Assembly (NCBI GenBank): GCA_963997635.1
Contig: CAXEND010000004.1
Coordinates: forward strand, 82,127-146,126
Direction: 5' to 3'
DNA length: 64,000 nt
Source of the DNA: GCA-2728135 sp002728135
Lineage (GTDB): Bacteria > Pseudomonadota > Alphaproteobacteria > UBA828
The position numbers and the translations under genes were made by a program. Below the pieces are notes generated by a model. That model was given only the letters and a program-made list of their open reading frames with translations, had not been told where the DNA came from and did no database searches. Positions 1 to 9,258 of this stretch are shown one piece after another (within the stretch, counting starts at the first letter, position 1; the number at the start of each line of letters is the position of its first letter).

Positions 1-237
1 GATTTATTATATGATATCCTAGGCGTAAAACCAGGTTCTGTCACTCCATTTTCCCTAATAAATGATACTAATCATATGATAAAACCAATATTAGATGAGG
101 GCATAATAAACTCAGAGGTAGCAAATTTTCACCCATTAACAAATACTATGACAACGGCTATAAAACCTTCAGATTTAAAGTTATTTATTGCTGACTGTGG
201 TCATACTATCCGTATAATTGACTTAGATCTCGCTTAA
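1..237 (+). CDS. Prolyl-tRNA deacylase (YbaK/ProX family), C-terminal fragment
   Basis: The first 78 codons of the window, open from base 1 and ending in TAA at 235-237, are the C-terminal part of a YbaK-type aminoacyl-tRNA editing domain. The fragment reads GVKPGSVTPFSL, then FHPLTNTMTTA and a hydrophobic end; the GxxPGxVxPF and FHPxxNxxT patterns are characteristic of freestanding ProX/PrdX deacylases that hydrolyse Ala-tRNA(Pro). The N-terminal half lies outside the window. In many alphaproteobacteria this gene stands just upstream of a thioredoxin and a LON-domain gene, as here, which supports the call. Exact substrate specificity cannot be read from the fragment. Confidence 0.85.
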   Translation, partial: DLLYDILGVKPGSVTPFSLINDTNHMIKPILDEGIINSEVANFHPLTNTMTTAIKPSDLKLFIADCGHTIRIIDLDLA

Positions 238-368
238 TGAAGTAAAATATGAACCAAAAAAATTTAATTTGATAAGAAATTACACTTGCGTTGAAAAAAA
301 ACAACTGCCATTTAGATGAAACCAAACAATTTATGGTCTAAAATACTAACTTTTTAGGAATATGAGCT

Positions 369-1286
369 ATGGAATCAATAATTGGTCAAGCCGGAAATAG
401 TGGAGAACAAAACCTAGACCTTGTTAAGGAGAGCTCTACAGCCAACTTTGCTGACGATGTGATTCAAGCCTCAGCCGAATTACCTGTTTTAGTTGATTTT
501 TGGGCACCCTGGTGCGGACCCTGTAAACAATTAACTCCCGTTTTAGAAAAATTAGTAAGAGCCGCATCAGGGAAAATCCGGCTTGTAAAAATTAATATTG
601 ACGAGAATCAGGAGCTCGCCACACAGCTACAAGTGCAGTCTATTCCAATGGTTTATGCTTTTAAAGATGGCCAACCAGTGGATGGCTTCATGGGTGCACT
701 TCCTGAAAGTCAGATTCGTGATTTTATTGAAAAGTTGATTGGGCCAGTAGGTCCATCTCCCAGCGAGGAAGTTATGAATATGGCAAAAGAAGCATTTTCT
801 CAAGAAGACTTTAAAACGGCAGCAAATTTATTTTCTCAGGTAATGCAAAATAATCCGGGCGAAGCCGCAGCAATAGCTGGACTTACAAAGTGCTATATTG
901 GTATGGGTGAAGCTGATCAAGCCCGTGAAATAATTGATTCTTTGGATGAAGAGACATCTTCTCACCCCGAGGTTTCTAGTGCCATAGCAGCTCTGAATCT
1001 AAAGGAGCAAAGTTCCAATAATAATGATGATGTTTCCAAACTAGAAAAAGATTTAACTGATGACCCAAACAACCACCAAGCTCGCTATGATTTAGCCACA
1101 GCACTTTCTAGTTCTGGGAGTCATGAAGCAGCAATTGATCATTTAGTAGAAATAATTAAACATAATCGTAAATGGAATGAAGATCAGGCACGAGAACAAC
1201 TTCTGAAAATCTTTGAGGCTCTTGGCCCAACAGACCCCATTACCGTTGCTGGTAGAAGGAAACTATCAACAGTTCTTTTTTCGTAA
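369..1286 (+). CDS. cnoX: Thioredoxin-domain co-chaperone with TPR tail (CnoX/YbbN-like)
   Basis: This 305-residue protein has a thioredoxin fold at about residues 20-125 with an intact WCGPC active site (W48, C49, C52), followed by TPR-like helical repeats to the end. That architecture is the YbbN/CnoX family, which protects substrates from oxidation and hands them to chaperones; the redox-active CxxC is seen in alphaproteobacterial members, whereas the E. coli protein lacks a normal one. The ATG at 369 follows AGGA at 356-359. It is the first of a co-directional run with the LON-domain, Trm112 and DUF971 genes. Cytoplasmic, since there is no signal peptide. Confidence 0.9.
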   Translation: MESIIGQAGNSGEQNLDLVKESSTANFADDVIQASAELPVLVDFWAPWCGPCKQLTPVLEKLVRAASGKIRLVKINIDENQELATQLQVQSIPMVYAFKDGQPVDGFMGALPESQIRDFIEKLIGPVGPSPSEEVMNMAKEAFSQEDFKTAANLFSQVMQNNPGEAAAIAGLTKCYIGMGEADQAREIIDSLDEETSSHPEVSSAIAALNLKEQSSNNNDDVSKLEKDLTDDPNNHQARYDLATALSSSGSHEAAIDHLVEIIKHNRKWNEDQAREQLLKIFEALGPTDPITVAGRRKLSTVLFS

Positions 1287-1309
1287 ATATATTAGGAGAT
1301 AAAGTTACC

Positions 1310-1960
1310 TTGAATAACTTATCACTTGAAGATTTTCCCTCAGTGCTACCTATATTTCCTTTATCTGGTGTACTTCTTCTGCCTCATGGGAAATTACCAC
1401 TAAATATTTTTGAACCTCGCTATCTTCAGATGATAGAGGACTCCATGTCTTCACATAGAATGATTGGAATGGTTCAACCTATTAATTCTAAAGATATTGA
1501 TCATATTCCAAGAACATATCCAACAGGATGTCTTGGTAAAATAACTAGCTTTTCTGAAGTTGAAGATAATCGTTACTACATAACACTTACTGGAATAGTT
1601 CGTTTCAAAATCATTAATGAAATGCCATTTAGAGACCTTCTTTATCGCCAAGTAAATGTAAGTTACACTGATTTTCAAAGTGATTTACTTAAGCCTTCAG
1701 AGATCGGACTTAACCGTGAGATTTTACTCCCTGCATTGAAAAATTTCTTTAAAATGAGAGGCCTATCGGCAAATTGGGATGTTATCAATCAATCAAATGA
1801 TTCAGAACTACTGGTCAGCCTTGCAATGATTTGCCCTTTCTCATCAACTGAAAAGCAGGCATTATTGGAATGTTCAAATTCTGAGACAAGATCTGAGATG
1901 CTCCTTACTTTGATTGAAATGGCACAGCATGAAACAAGATCTAAAAAAGGGCTTCACTAA
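1310..1960 (+). CDS. LON substrate-binding domain protein (no protease domain)
   Basis: The 216-residue product begins with the hallmark of the Lon N-terminal domain (VLPIFPLSGVLLLP, then LNIFEPRYLQMI, and YPTGCLGKIT further on). It lacks the AAA+ and Ser-Lys protease domains of Lon, so it is a stand-alone LON/peptidase S16-like protein of a family widespread in alphaproteobacteria and of unknown biochemical role. The apparent start is TTG at 1310, with AGGAG at 1294-1298; no ATG lies before the conserved N-terminus. It follows the CnoX-like gene by 23 bp, so cotranscription is likely and a link to protein quality control is plausible but unproven. Confidence 0.87.
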   Translation: MNNLSLEDFPSVLPIFPLSGVLLLPHGKLPLNIFEPRYLQMIEDSMSSHRMIGMVQPINSKDIDHIPRTYPTGCLGKITSFSEVEDNRYYITLTGIVRFKIINEMPFRDLLYRQVNVSYTDFQSDLLKPSEIGLNREILLPALKNFFKMRGLSANWDVINQSNDSELLVSLAMICPFSSTEKQALLECSNSETRSEMLLTLIEMAQHETRSKKGLH

Positions 1961-2016
1961 ATTAACCATAGATCAAATAAACTAATGTGTGATTGGTTTT
2001 TAAAATAGGAGACACA

Positions 2017-2205
2017 ATGAATAGTAATTCAATAGACTCAAAGTTACTAGAAGTTTTAGTTTGTCCACTTTCAAAAGGTCCTTTAGTCTATGACACGAAA
2101 ATGCAAGAGCTTATTAGTGAGAGTGCTGGTCTTGCCTATCCAGTAAGAGATGGTATACCAATTATGTTGGTAGAAGAAGCGCGCAAACTTGAAAATAATA
2201 AATAA
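2017..2205 (+). CDS. Trm112 family protein
   Basis: A 62-residue protein with the Trm112/YcaR pattern: LLEVLVCPLSKGPL, then ELISESAGLAYPVRDGIPIML. The frame is open from a TTG at 1993, but ATG 2017 has a good AGGAGA at 2007-2012 and matches family length. Only one cysteine remains where zinc-ribbon versions have four; this degenerate form is common in alphaproteobacteria. Eukaryotic Trm112 activates methyltransferases, but the bacterial role is not established. It sits five bases before the DUF971 gene, so the two are almost certainly one transcript. Confidence 0.88.
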   Translation: MNSNSIDSKLLEVLVCPLSKGPLVYDTKMQELISESAGLAYPVRDGIPIMLVEEARKLENNK

Positions 2206-2210
2206 TAAAA

Positions 2211-2591
2211 ATGGATAAATCTTTATCACCATTCAAAACACAATCTTGGCCCACAGAAATTAGATATAAGAAAAAACTCAATACTCTTGAAATTGATTTT
2301 GATGACGGTGTTTCATATTCTTATTCAGCAGAATTACTAAGAGTTGAGTCCCCTAGTGCAGAGATTCGTGGCCACGATGGAGAAAAAAAAATCATAGGTG
2401 GATGTATAAATGTATCAATAAAAGACATCCAATCTGTAGGAAATTATGCAATCCGTCTAGTTTTCAATGATGGACACGACACAGGTATATTTTCGTGGAG
2501 CTACTTGCGTTATTTAGGCGATAATCGTGATAAAATCTGGGCAAAATATTTGAACGAGCTAGAAAAGAATGGTCAAAGCAGAGATCTATAG
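2211..2591 (+). CDS. DUF971 (gamma-butyrobetaine hydroxylase-like N-terminal) domain protein
   Basis: This 126-residue protein is a single DUF971 domain, shown by WPTEIRYKKKLNTLEIDFDDG, the strongly conserved SPSAEIRGH motif and the closing GIFSWSYLRYLG. The same domain forms the N-terminus of gamma-butyrobetaine dioxygenases, but stand-alone bacterial versions have no catalytic domain; some have been linked to iron-sulfur or metal handling, which I cannot test here. It is the last gene of the cnoX-LON-Trm112 run and converges on msrA. Confidence 0.85.
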   Translation: MDKSLSPFKTQSWPTEIRYKKKLNTLEIDFDDGVSYSYSAELLRVESPSAEIRGHDGEKKIIGGCINVSIKDIQSVGNYAIRLVFNDGHDTGIFSWSYLRYLGDNRDKIWAKYLNELEKNGQSRDL

Positions 2592-2630
2592 CTGAATATA
2601 ATTCAGTTATAAAATAGTGAGTTAAATTAA

Positions 2631-3089
2631 TTATCTCCGCTGTGATTTTTCATAATATTGCTGATGGTATTCTTCTGCAGGCCAGAATGTCTCCATTGAT
2701 ACTATTTCAGTTACAACTTCACTTGTAAAAATACCTGAATCTTGGACATTTACCATACTTTCATGGGCAATCTCTTTTTCCTCATCTGTTTGATAAAAAA
2801 TTACTGAACGGTATTGGCTACCGATGTCTAATCCTTGTCTATTAAGTTGTGTTGGATCGTGCATTTTCCAAAATTCAACGAGTAAACTCTCAAAATTTAC
2901 TAGTTTAGGGTCATAAGTTATTTGAACAACCTCAGCATGACCAGTTTTGTCAGAACACACTTGTTCATAGGTTGGGTTGTCAGTAGCACCCCCCATATAT
3001 CCAACTTTTGTTTTAATTACACCTTCAATTTGGCGAAAAAGAAACTCAGGTTTCCAAAAACACCCTGCTCCAAAAGTTGCTATAGCCAT
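2631..3089 (-). CDS. msrA: Peptide-methionine (S)-S-oxide reductase
   Basis: MsrA reduces methionine-S-sulfoxide in proteins and free methionine using thioredoxin. The 152-residue product has the catalytic Cys10 in GAGCFWKPE, the VCSDKTGHAE motif, DPTQLNRQGLDIGSQYRS and EEYHQQY, covering the whole short-form family. The residue after GCFW is Lys instead of the usual Gly, a minor variant. No cysteine remains in the C-terminal tail, so recycling would have to use Cys45 or reduce the sulfenic acid directly. It is separated from the UbiH-family gene by 42 bp on the same strand. Confidence 0.93.
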   Translation of the reverse strand: MAIATFGAGCFWKPEFLFRQIEGVIKTKVGYMGGATDNPTYEQVCSDKTGHAEVVQITYDPKLVNFESLLVEFWKMHDPTQLNRQGLDIGSQYRSVIFYQTDEEKEIAHESMVNVQDSGIFTSEVVTEIVSMETFWPAEEYHQQYYEKSQRR

Positions 3090-3131
3090 CCAATCTCTCT
3101 TTCTCTGTGTGATAACTTTGTTGATTACATA

Positions 3132-4343
3132 TTAAATTTGTTCCCCACGAACTAATCTTGGAAGATCACCCACAAGGCCCATTGCATGCCGCATAAAAAA
3201 ACGTTTGATTGGAGGAGCTTGGTTTACAGCACTAAGGCCCATTCCTCGAACAACCTGCAACGCACCACTATGGTTTGAAAAAAGATGATTAAGTCCATGT
3301 GTTACAGCTATCATCATTACTGAGTCAAAACGTCGATAGCTTTGATATTTCTTTAATAATTCATCATTACCCAAATCCAATCCTAAGCGACAGTTTTCAA
3401 CAATAAATTCAGCAAGTATAGCACAATCGCGAATTCCAAGATTGAATCCTTGTCCTGCAATAGGGTGAATACTATGGGCGGCATCACCAATTAAGGCAAG
3501 TCGCCTTGAAACGTAATTATTTGCATGACATAAAGATAGGGGATAACTCCAACGTGATCCCACTAGATCTATCCTCCCAAGAAAATTGCCAAACCTTTCT
3601 CTAAGCTCATTCATAAAATCTTGAGGTTTTAGATTTAATATTTTTGGAGCAATAGAATTCTTTTCAGTCCAAACAATGGAGGAGCAGTTATTTGCTAAGG
3701 GCAAAATAGCAAATGGACCCGAAGGTAAAAATCTTTCATGAGCAATTCCTTGATGTGAGTATTCATGTTTTACAGTACAAACTATCCCTGTCTGTTTATA
3801 TGGTATCTCGGTAACTTTTATAGCAGCCTGTTGTCTCATAAATGAATTGCGCCCATCTGCTGCAACAGCCAAGGATGATTCTATCTTGTCCCCATTAGAA
3901 AGATTAAAAATTACAAAATTATTTCTAAAATCAACAGATTTTACTGAGATTGGTACATATTGTTTTATATTGGGATATTCTTTGATTTTTTGCAGTAAAC
4001 TTTGCCTTAACGAACGATTTTCAACCATCCAACCTAAGGGGTCATCACCGACATCAAGATGGTCATAATGCAGAAAAAAAGGAGAGTTGCCATCAGAAAC
4101 TCTAATTTGCAAAATTGGTTGTGCCTGTGATTTTATATTAGACCAAACACCAATTGTATCTAGTAAGTTTTTGGAACCTAACGCAATCGAGGAGGCTCTT
4201 CCATCAAACTCTTTGCTTAAGTAATTATCAAGAGGTATTGAGTCAATAATTGCAGTTTCTACACCATATTGGCCTAATGCAACACCAAGTGTGAGGCCAA
4301 CTAAACCGCCACCACATATTACTACATCAAATCTTTTGTTCAT
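3132..4343 (-). CDS. ubiH: UbiH/UbiF/COQ6-family FAD-dependent hydroxylase (ubiquinone biosynthesis)
   Basis: A flavoprotein aromatic-ring hydroxylase of about 403 residues. The N-terminus has the FAD dinucleotide-binding GGGLVGLTLG; the middle has the DG motif (AADGRNSFMR); the C-terminal part has LIGDAAHSIHPIAGQGFNLGIRD, which binds the flavin ribityl chain. This family hydroxylates the benzoquinone ring during ubiquinone synthesis; which ring carbon (UbiH, UbiI, UbiF or UbiL) cannot be decided from sequence alone. I prefer ATG 4343, nine bases after a GAG, over the upstream ATG at 4361, which has no ribosome-binding site. No other ubi gene is in the window. Confidence 0.85.
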   Translation of the reverse strand: MNKRFDVVICGGGLVGLTLGVALGQYGVETAIIDSIPLDNYLSKEFDGRASSIALGSKNLLDTIGVWSNIKSQAQPILQIRVSDGNSPFFLHYDHLDVGDDPLGWMVENRSLRQSLLQKIKEYPNIKQYVPISVKSVDFRNNFVIFNLSNGDKIESSLAVAADGRNSFMRQQAAIKVTEIPYKQTGIVCTVKHEYSHQGIAHERFLPSGPFAILPLANNCSSIVWTEKNSIAPKILNLKPQDFMNELRERFGNFLGRIDLVGSRWSYPLSLCHANNYVSRRLALIGDAAHSIHPIAGQGFNLGIRDCAILAEFIVENCRLGLDLGNDELLKKYQSYRRFDSVMMIAVTHGLNHLFSNHSGALQVVRGMGLSAVNQAPPIKRFFMRHAMGLVGDLPRLVRGEQI

Positions 4344-4422
4344 ATTATATAACTCAAACATTTATTAAAGATAAAATGATTTATAAATAGGTATCATAAC
4401 TAAATTACAATAGGTAAATTTT

Positions 4423-5802
4423 ATGAATGAAAATTGGCACATGACAAGCGCCATAGAATTAGGCTTAGCGATAGAAAAGGGATATATAGACCCTCGCGAA
4501 CTTACAGAATATTTTCTTGACCGTATAAGTAAATTAGATCCACATAATAAGATCTATTTACGTACAACTACAGATCGAGCGAGAACGGCAGCAAGATCTG
4601 CCTTCTCTAGATCAAAATCAGGTCTTAGACTCTCAATACTAGATGGGGTTCCCATTTCATGGAAAGATCTTTTTGATACTAATGGAGATATTACAAGTCA
4701 TGGATCACCTATATTAATAAATCGTATAGCAAAACAAGATGCAATTGTAGTTGAAAGAGCTGAGCTTGCTGGTTTGGTTTGTTTAGGTAAAACAAACCAA
4801 ACAGAATATGCCTTTTCTATTTTGGGATTAAACCCCCACTTTGGAACACCTTCAAATCCATTTGATAATGTAACAGAACGTTTGCCTGGGGGCTCAACAT
4901 CAGGTGGAGCTGTTTCAGTATCATCAGGATTAGCTGCAGCCGCTATTGGATCTGATACTGGAGGGTCTGTGAGAGTTCCTTCTGCATGGAATGGTCTTGT
5001 GGGTTTGAAAACAAGCTTTGGCAGACTTCCATTACAAGGTGTTTTACCTTTATCTACAAGCTTAGATACAGTTGGGCCATTAACCCGCAATGTAGATGAT
5101 GCAGCTGCAATATTTAGTATTTTAGATGGAAAATCGAGTACAAATGTTAAACCTTGGATTAACATTTTTGGTATTTCACCAAAATTAATTCAATTAGTTT
5201 GTCCTAAAGGTTTTGTATGGGAAAAATTAACCCCAGATATTGAGTCCGTTACTATAAATGCTATTGAGAAAATTTCTTCTTCTGGAGTAACAATCACTAC
5301 TAAAGAAGTCAAAGAGCTATCAGAGGTAGATTCCCTCATAAATCATTTTGGTCCATACCACGCTTCAGAGTGTCATGCTATATGGGGTTCGCAAATTGAA
5401 AATAATCCCAACCTAGTTTACCCACCAATCTTAGAACGTATACGTCTAGGTGGAAAAATGACAGCTAGCTCAGTAGAACAAATAAAAAATAAGCTCCAAA
5501 TAGCTACCAATTCATTACATGGATGGATGAAAGAACATGGTATTCTTGTATGTCCTACAGTCCCTATAACCCCGCCAAGTATAAAAGAGGTTGAAAAAAA
5601 CTTCGAATTTTGGAAAAAAACAAATAGTGAAGTATTGAGAAATACTAGACTTGGTAATTTTCTAAATTGTTGTGCCATTACTTTGCCATGTGGAAAAGAT
5701 AATAATGGTATTCCGATTGGCTTAATGCTTATGGCTCCTTGGGGTGATGATGAACTTCTTTTAGAGGTTGCAGCAACAATTGAAAAAATTCTTAATTCTT
5801 AA
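4423..5802 (+). CDS. Amidase (amidase signature family)
   Basis: A 459-residue amidase-signature hydrolase. The Ser-cisSer-Lys triad is visible: Lys in SWKDLFDT near residue 87, the Gly/Ser-rich GGSTSGG near 164, and the nucleophile in GSDTGGSVRVPS near 187. The family hydrolyses amides, and GatA is one member, but gatC and gatB are absent here and the C-terminal half diverges from GatA, so a stand-alone amidase is more likely. Substrate unknown. The gene is divergent from the UbiH-family gene and is followed by 160 bp of noncoding sequence before ftsK. Confidence 0.85.
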   Translation: MNENWHMTSAIELGLAIEKGYIDPRELTEYFLDRISKLDPHNKIYLRTTTDRARTAARSAFSRSKSGLRLSILDGVPISWKDLFDTNGDITSHGSPILINRIAKQDAIVVERAELAGLVCLGKTNQTEYAFSILGLNPHFGTPSNPFDNVTERLPGGSTSGGAVSVSSGLAAAAIGSDTGGSVRVPSAWNGLVGLKTSFGRLPLQGVLPLSTSLDTVGPLTRNVDDAAAIFSILDGKSSTNVKPWINIFGISPKLIQLVCPKGFVWEKLTPDIESVTINAIEKISSSGVTITTKEVKELSEVDSLINHFGPYHASECHAIWGSQIENNPNLVYPPILERIRLGGKMTASSVEQIKNKLQIATNSLHGWMKEHGILVCPTVPITPPSIKEVEKNFEFWKKTNSEVLRNTRLGNFLNCCAITLPCGKDNNGIPIGLMLMAPWGDDELLLEVAATIEKILNS

Positions 5803-5966
5803 AAGTAATAGTTTTATTTTTAATTATCAAAACCAACACTATCTTGATTAACCAATATTTTTAACTGCTAAACTTTGACCATATTGGGAGGATATTAAAT
5901 ATGCCGATACTATGAGACAAACTTCAAGTTTTGAAGATCAACACAAAATTGGTATAAATATATTTG

Positions 5967-8417
5967 ATGGCTATGAAAAACAAAAATAATAATCGTGCAC
6001 CTTTTTTGCCCCAGGCAATGAGTCGTTTCATAAAAAACAGAGCTATCGAGCTCTGGGGCCTTACTTTTGTTATAATAGCTATACTTGTATGTATTTCTCT
6101 AGCTTCATTTAGCCAAAATGACACATCATTTAATTCTACTGGTTTTGGGCCTACAGAAAATTTACTTGGTCAACCAGGCGCATATCTTGCTGACCTATTG
6201 TTACAAGGTTTTGGTTTAGGATCATGTCTACTGATACTAGTTTTTTTAGCTTGGGGCTGGGTGTTTATTACACATCAAAGATTTAAATTGATTTGGCTTA
6301 GAATAACTCTGACACCCATAGTGTTAATTTGTTTTGCTGTTGGGCTTTCAAGTTCAGGAGAACCTATTATTTGGCCTACAAATTCTGGGCTTGGAGGAGT
6401 TGGGGGGTTTGTGATTTCCAATCAATTGCAAAACCTCATTGGAAATTCTCTTGGTGCTCTTATCGGCCTTAGTTCTGTTTCCTTCATTCTAGGTTGTTTA
6501 ACTTTTGTGGGGTCAAGTGGATTAAAACGTAAAGAATGGCTATTACTTTTTAAAATGTTATGGAATTTTATAAAGTTTATAGGAAAAATAAATCGTAAAT
6601 TAGTGGGATGGTTATTCATTAACAATTTAAAACTTGAAACAGATAAAAATAATGAGCTTAAGTCAGGTGATCCAGATCTTAATCAAAATACCAATAAAAC
6701 AAACAAATTTTCTTTTTGGAAATATTTTATAGCTAGTTCTTCAAGTAATTTTAAGACCGAGCCTAAACTTTATAAAAATAGTTTAGATCCTAATCGAGAA
6801 ACGAAATCTATTTCCTCAAACAATAATGGGATAGTTAAGCAAAAAGTGAAGTCCCCAAAACCCAGTAACCGTGGAATTCGTGAAGGGCAAAGAACACTTG
6901 ATTTGACAGCTGGCGCTGAGTATGAGCTTCCAGCTCTATCTTTATTAGCAGAATCAAAACAAAAGAAATTAACTAAATTATATTCAGAAGAATCCTTAGA
7001 ACAAAATGCTAAACTTTTATTATCAGTATTAGATGATTTTGGCGTATATGGTGAAATACAGAAGGTACATCCAGGGCCGGTAGTTACACTATATGAGTTT
7101 GTACCTCAAGCAGGCACCCGCACCTCAAGGGTTATTGGCTTAGCAGATGACATAGCGAGATCAATGAGTGCAATTTCTGTCAGGGTTGCAACAATACCTG
7201 GAAAAAATGTCATAGGTATCGAACTCCCTAATTCAGAAAGAGAAGGTGTTTTGCTTCGTGAATTACTCGGTAGCGAAGCATATGAAAACACTTCTGCTAA
7301 ATTAGCCCTAGCTCTAGGAAAAACAATATCTGGAGAACCATTGATAGCTGACTTAGCTAGAATGCCACATCTCTTAGTTGCAGGCACCACTGGTTCTGGT
7401 AAATCAGTGGCTGTAAATAGTATGATTCTCTCTTTACTATACAGACTATCTCCTGAGCAATGTCGATTAATATTAATTGACCCAAAAATGTTAGAACTAT
7501 CTGTTTATGATGACATACCTCATCTTTTAACCCCAGTAGTAACTGACCCAAGTAAAGCAGTAGTTGCCCTTAAATGGGTAGTAAGAGAGATGGAAAATAG
7601 ATATCAAGCAATGTCTAAGCTAGGTGTAAGGAATATTACTGGCTACAACAAACGCCTAGCTGATGCTCGCAAAAAAGAAGAAACCTTGAGTCGTCGTGTT
7701 CAAGTAGGACTTGATAGTGAAACAGGCCAGCCATTATACGAGGAACAAGGGCTAGATTTGTGTCCTATGCCATATATTGTTGTAGTAGTAGATGAAATGG
7801 CAGATTTAATGCTCGTTGCAGGTAAAGATATTGAAGGAGCAGTGCAAAGGCTTGCACAAATGGCACGGGCAGCAGGTATTCATTTGATTATGGCAACACA
7901 ACGCCCTTCAGTAGATGTCATCACAGGCACAATTAAAGCTAACTTTCCTTCGAGAATAAGCTTTCAAGTCACATCTAAAATTGATAGTCGAACTATTTTA
8001 GGCGAAGCAGGTGCTGAGCAGCTTCTTGGCCAAGGTGATATGTTACTTCTTGAAGGTGGAGGTCGCTTAACTAGGGTTCATGGACCCCTTGTAACTGATA
8101 ATGAAGTTGAAAAGGTAATAAAATCCCTTAGAGCACAAGGAGTAGCTGATTACAAATCAGAGGTTATAGAAGAAGTTAATACTGGCGAAACTCTTTTAGC
8201 AGAAAATACTAATGATGATCCATTATATGATCAAGCCGTTGCATTAGTTGCAAGAGAACGCAAGGCATCTACTAGTTTTGTTCAACGTCACCTTCAGATC
8301 GGATATAATCGTGCTGCCCGAATTGTTGAACAAATGGAGTCTGAAGGTATTATTAGTCAAGCAAATCACGTAGGCAAACGGGAAGTGCTGATTAGTGATT
8401 ATTCAGGAAACAATTGA
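5967..8417 (+). CDS. ftsK: DNA translocase FtsK
   Basis: FtsK couples septum formation to chromosome dimer resolution. Counting from the TTG at 5964, membrane segments lie around residues 29-51, 70-100, 111-128 and 163-184, followed by a low-complexity Asn/Lys/Ser-rich linker to about 310 and the motor. Walker A GTTGSGKS is at 474-481, Walker B VVVVDEMADL at 606-615, and a gamma winged-helix domain (DPLYDQAVALV to the end) recognises KOPS sites. Starts at 5964 (TTG), 5967 and 5973 (ATG) are all possible. At 816 residues it is normal for alphaproteobacteria. lolA follows by 40 bp, a conserved ftsK-lolA pairing. Confidence 0.96.
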   Translation: MAMKNKNNNRAPFLPQAMSRFIKNRAIELWGLTFVIIAILVCISLASFSQNDTSFNSTGFGPTENLLGQPGAYLADLLLQGFGLGSCLLILVFLAWGWVFITHQRFKLIWLRITLTPIVLICFAVGLSSSGEPIIWPTNSGLGGVGGFVISNQLQNLIGNSLGALIGLSSVSFILGCLTFVGSSGLKRKEWLLLFKMLWNFIKFIGKINRKLVGWLFINNLKLETDKNNELKSGDPDLNQNTNKTNKFSFWKYFIASSSSNFKTEPKLYKNSLDPNRETKSISSNNNGIVKQKVKSPKPSNRGIREGQRTLDLTAGAEYELPALSLLAESKQKKLTKLYSEESLEQNAKLLLSVLDDFGVYGEIQKVHPGPVVTLYEFVPQAGTRTSRVIGLADDIARSMSAISVRVATIPGKNVIGIELPNSEREGVLLRELLGSEAYENTSAKLALALGKTISGEPLIADLARMPHLLVAGTTGSGKSVAVNSMILSLLYRLSPEQCRLILIDPKMLELSVYDDIPHLLTPVVTDPSKAVVALKWVVREMENRYQAMSKLGVRNITGYNKRLADARKKEETLSRRVQVGLDSETGQPLYEEQGLDLCPMPYIVVVVDEMADLMLVAGKDIEGAVQRLAQMARAAGIHLIMATQRPSVDVITGTIKANFPSRISFQVTSKIDSRTILGEAGAEQLLGQGDMLLLEGGGRLTRVHGPLVTDNEVEKVIKSLRAQGVADYKSEVIEEVNTGETLLAENTNDDPLYDQAVALVARERKASTSFVQRHLQIGYNRAARIVEQMESEGIISQANHVGKREVLISDYSGNN

Positions 8418-8457
8418 AAATGATATTTGAATACATTTAAGCTAATGGAAAAATATT

Positions 8458-9141
8458 TTGTATTTTCTAATACGTAAAAAATCAAAAAATAAAAAGAGCG
8501 TATATGGATATTTCTTACATGCTTCTTTGATAATTATCATGCCAATGTGCATCTTGTTTGATGTAAGTGCACAAGAAGTAGAATCATTTGAGGACGATCA
8601 TAAAAATATAGCAAAAATAAAAAATATTGAAGACTATATGAATAGTATTAAAACTCTAAAAGCTAGGTTTTTGCAGATTTCTTCAGAAGGAGAGTTTTCT
8701 GAAGGAACTTTTTATCTCAAACGTCCAGGGAAAATTCGAGTTGAATATGATCCTCCTTCACCAATTCTTATAGTTGGTGATGGATTTTTGCTTCATTATC
8801 ATGATAGGGAGCTTGGGCAAATAAACGATTGGCCCATATTTGATACTCCTCTTGGAGCCTTAAGCGATGATTACATTAAATTGAACGATCAACTGTTAAT
8901 AACCAGTTTTAAGTATACCCCCGGCGTTATTAAATTACGTCTAGTACAACGAGATGATCCTGAAATTGGTGGAATTACATTAGTTTTCACTGAGTCACCT
9001 CTAGCTTTAAGGCAGTGGGAAATAGATGATTCTCAAGGTCTTACGACGCAGATAGATTTATTTGATATAAGTACAAATCTAAAATTAGATCCAAGGCTTT
9101 TTATATTTGATGACCCAAGAAAAGAAACAAATATACGTTGA
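8458..9141 (+). CDS. lolA: Outer-membrane lipoprotein carrier LolA
   Basis: LolA carries lipoproteins from the LolCDE transporter across the periplasm to the outer membrane. The 227-residue product has a basic N-terminus and a hydrophobic stretch (LIIIMPMCILFDVSA) that acts as signal peptide, then the LolA core: IKTLKARFLQIS, GTFYLKRPGKIRVEYDPP, LRLVQRDD and a C-terminal DLFDI region. The start is uncertain; TTG at 8458 is seven bases after GGAA and no ATG precedes the hydrophobic stretch in frame. Position directly after ftsK supports the call. Confidence 0.88.
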   Translation: MYFLIRKKSKNKKSVYGYFLHASLIIIMPMCILFDVSAQEVESFEDDHKNIAKIKNIEDYMNSIKTLKARFLQISSEGEFSEGTFYLKRPGKIRVEYDPPSPILIVGDGFLLHYHDRELGQINDWPIFDTPLGALSDDYIKLNDQLLITSFKYTPGVIKLRLVQRDDPEIGGITLVFTESPLALRQWEIDDSQGLTTQIDLFDISTNLKLDPRLFIFDDPRKETNIR

Positions 9142-9258
9142 TTCATAACATAACCCTATTTGGAATTTATGCGAATATCCTATTTATGTGAGTGTTTTAG
9201 TAGATAAAAGATTTTTCACTAAAAATTGAAGGTAAAATTCTGTAAAGATAAGAAATTA

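Noticed and set aside
2592..2606. Six-bp hairpin CTGAAT/ATTCAG after the DUF971 gene
   Set aside because: A weak AT-rich stem with a 3-nt loop and no T-tract directly after it; not convincing as a terminator.
4698..5165. 155-codon open frame antisense to the amidase gene
   Set aside because: Composition is that of the mirror of the amidase signature region, with no ribosome-binding site and no family match.
5901..5989. Short ATG frames (4 and 25 codons) just before and across the ftsK start, the first after GGGAGG
   Set aside because: The first ends after four codons and the second overlaps ftsK without family resemblance; a leader-peptide role is conceivable but nothing supports attenuation.
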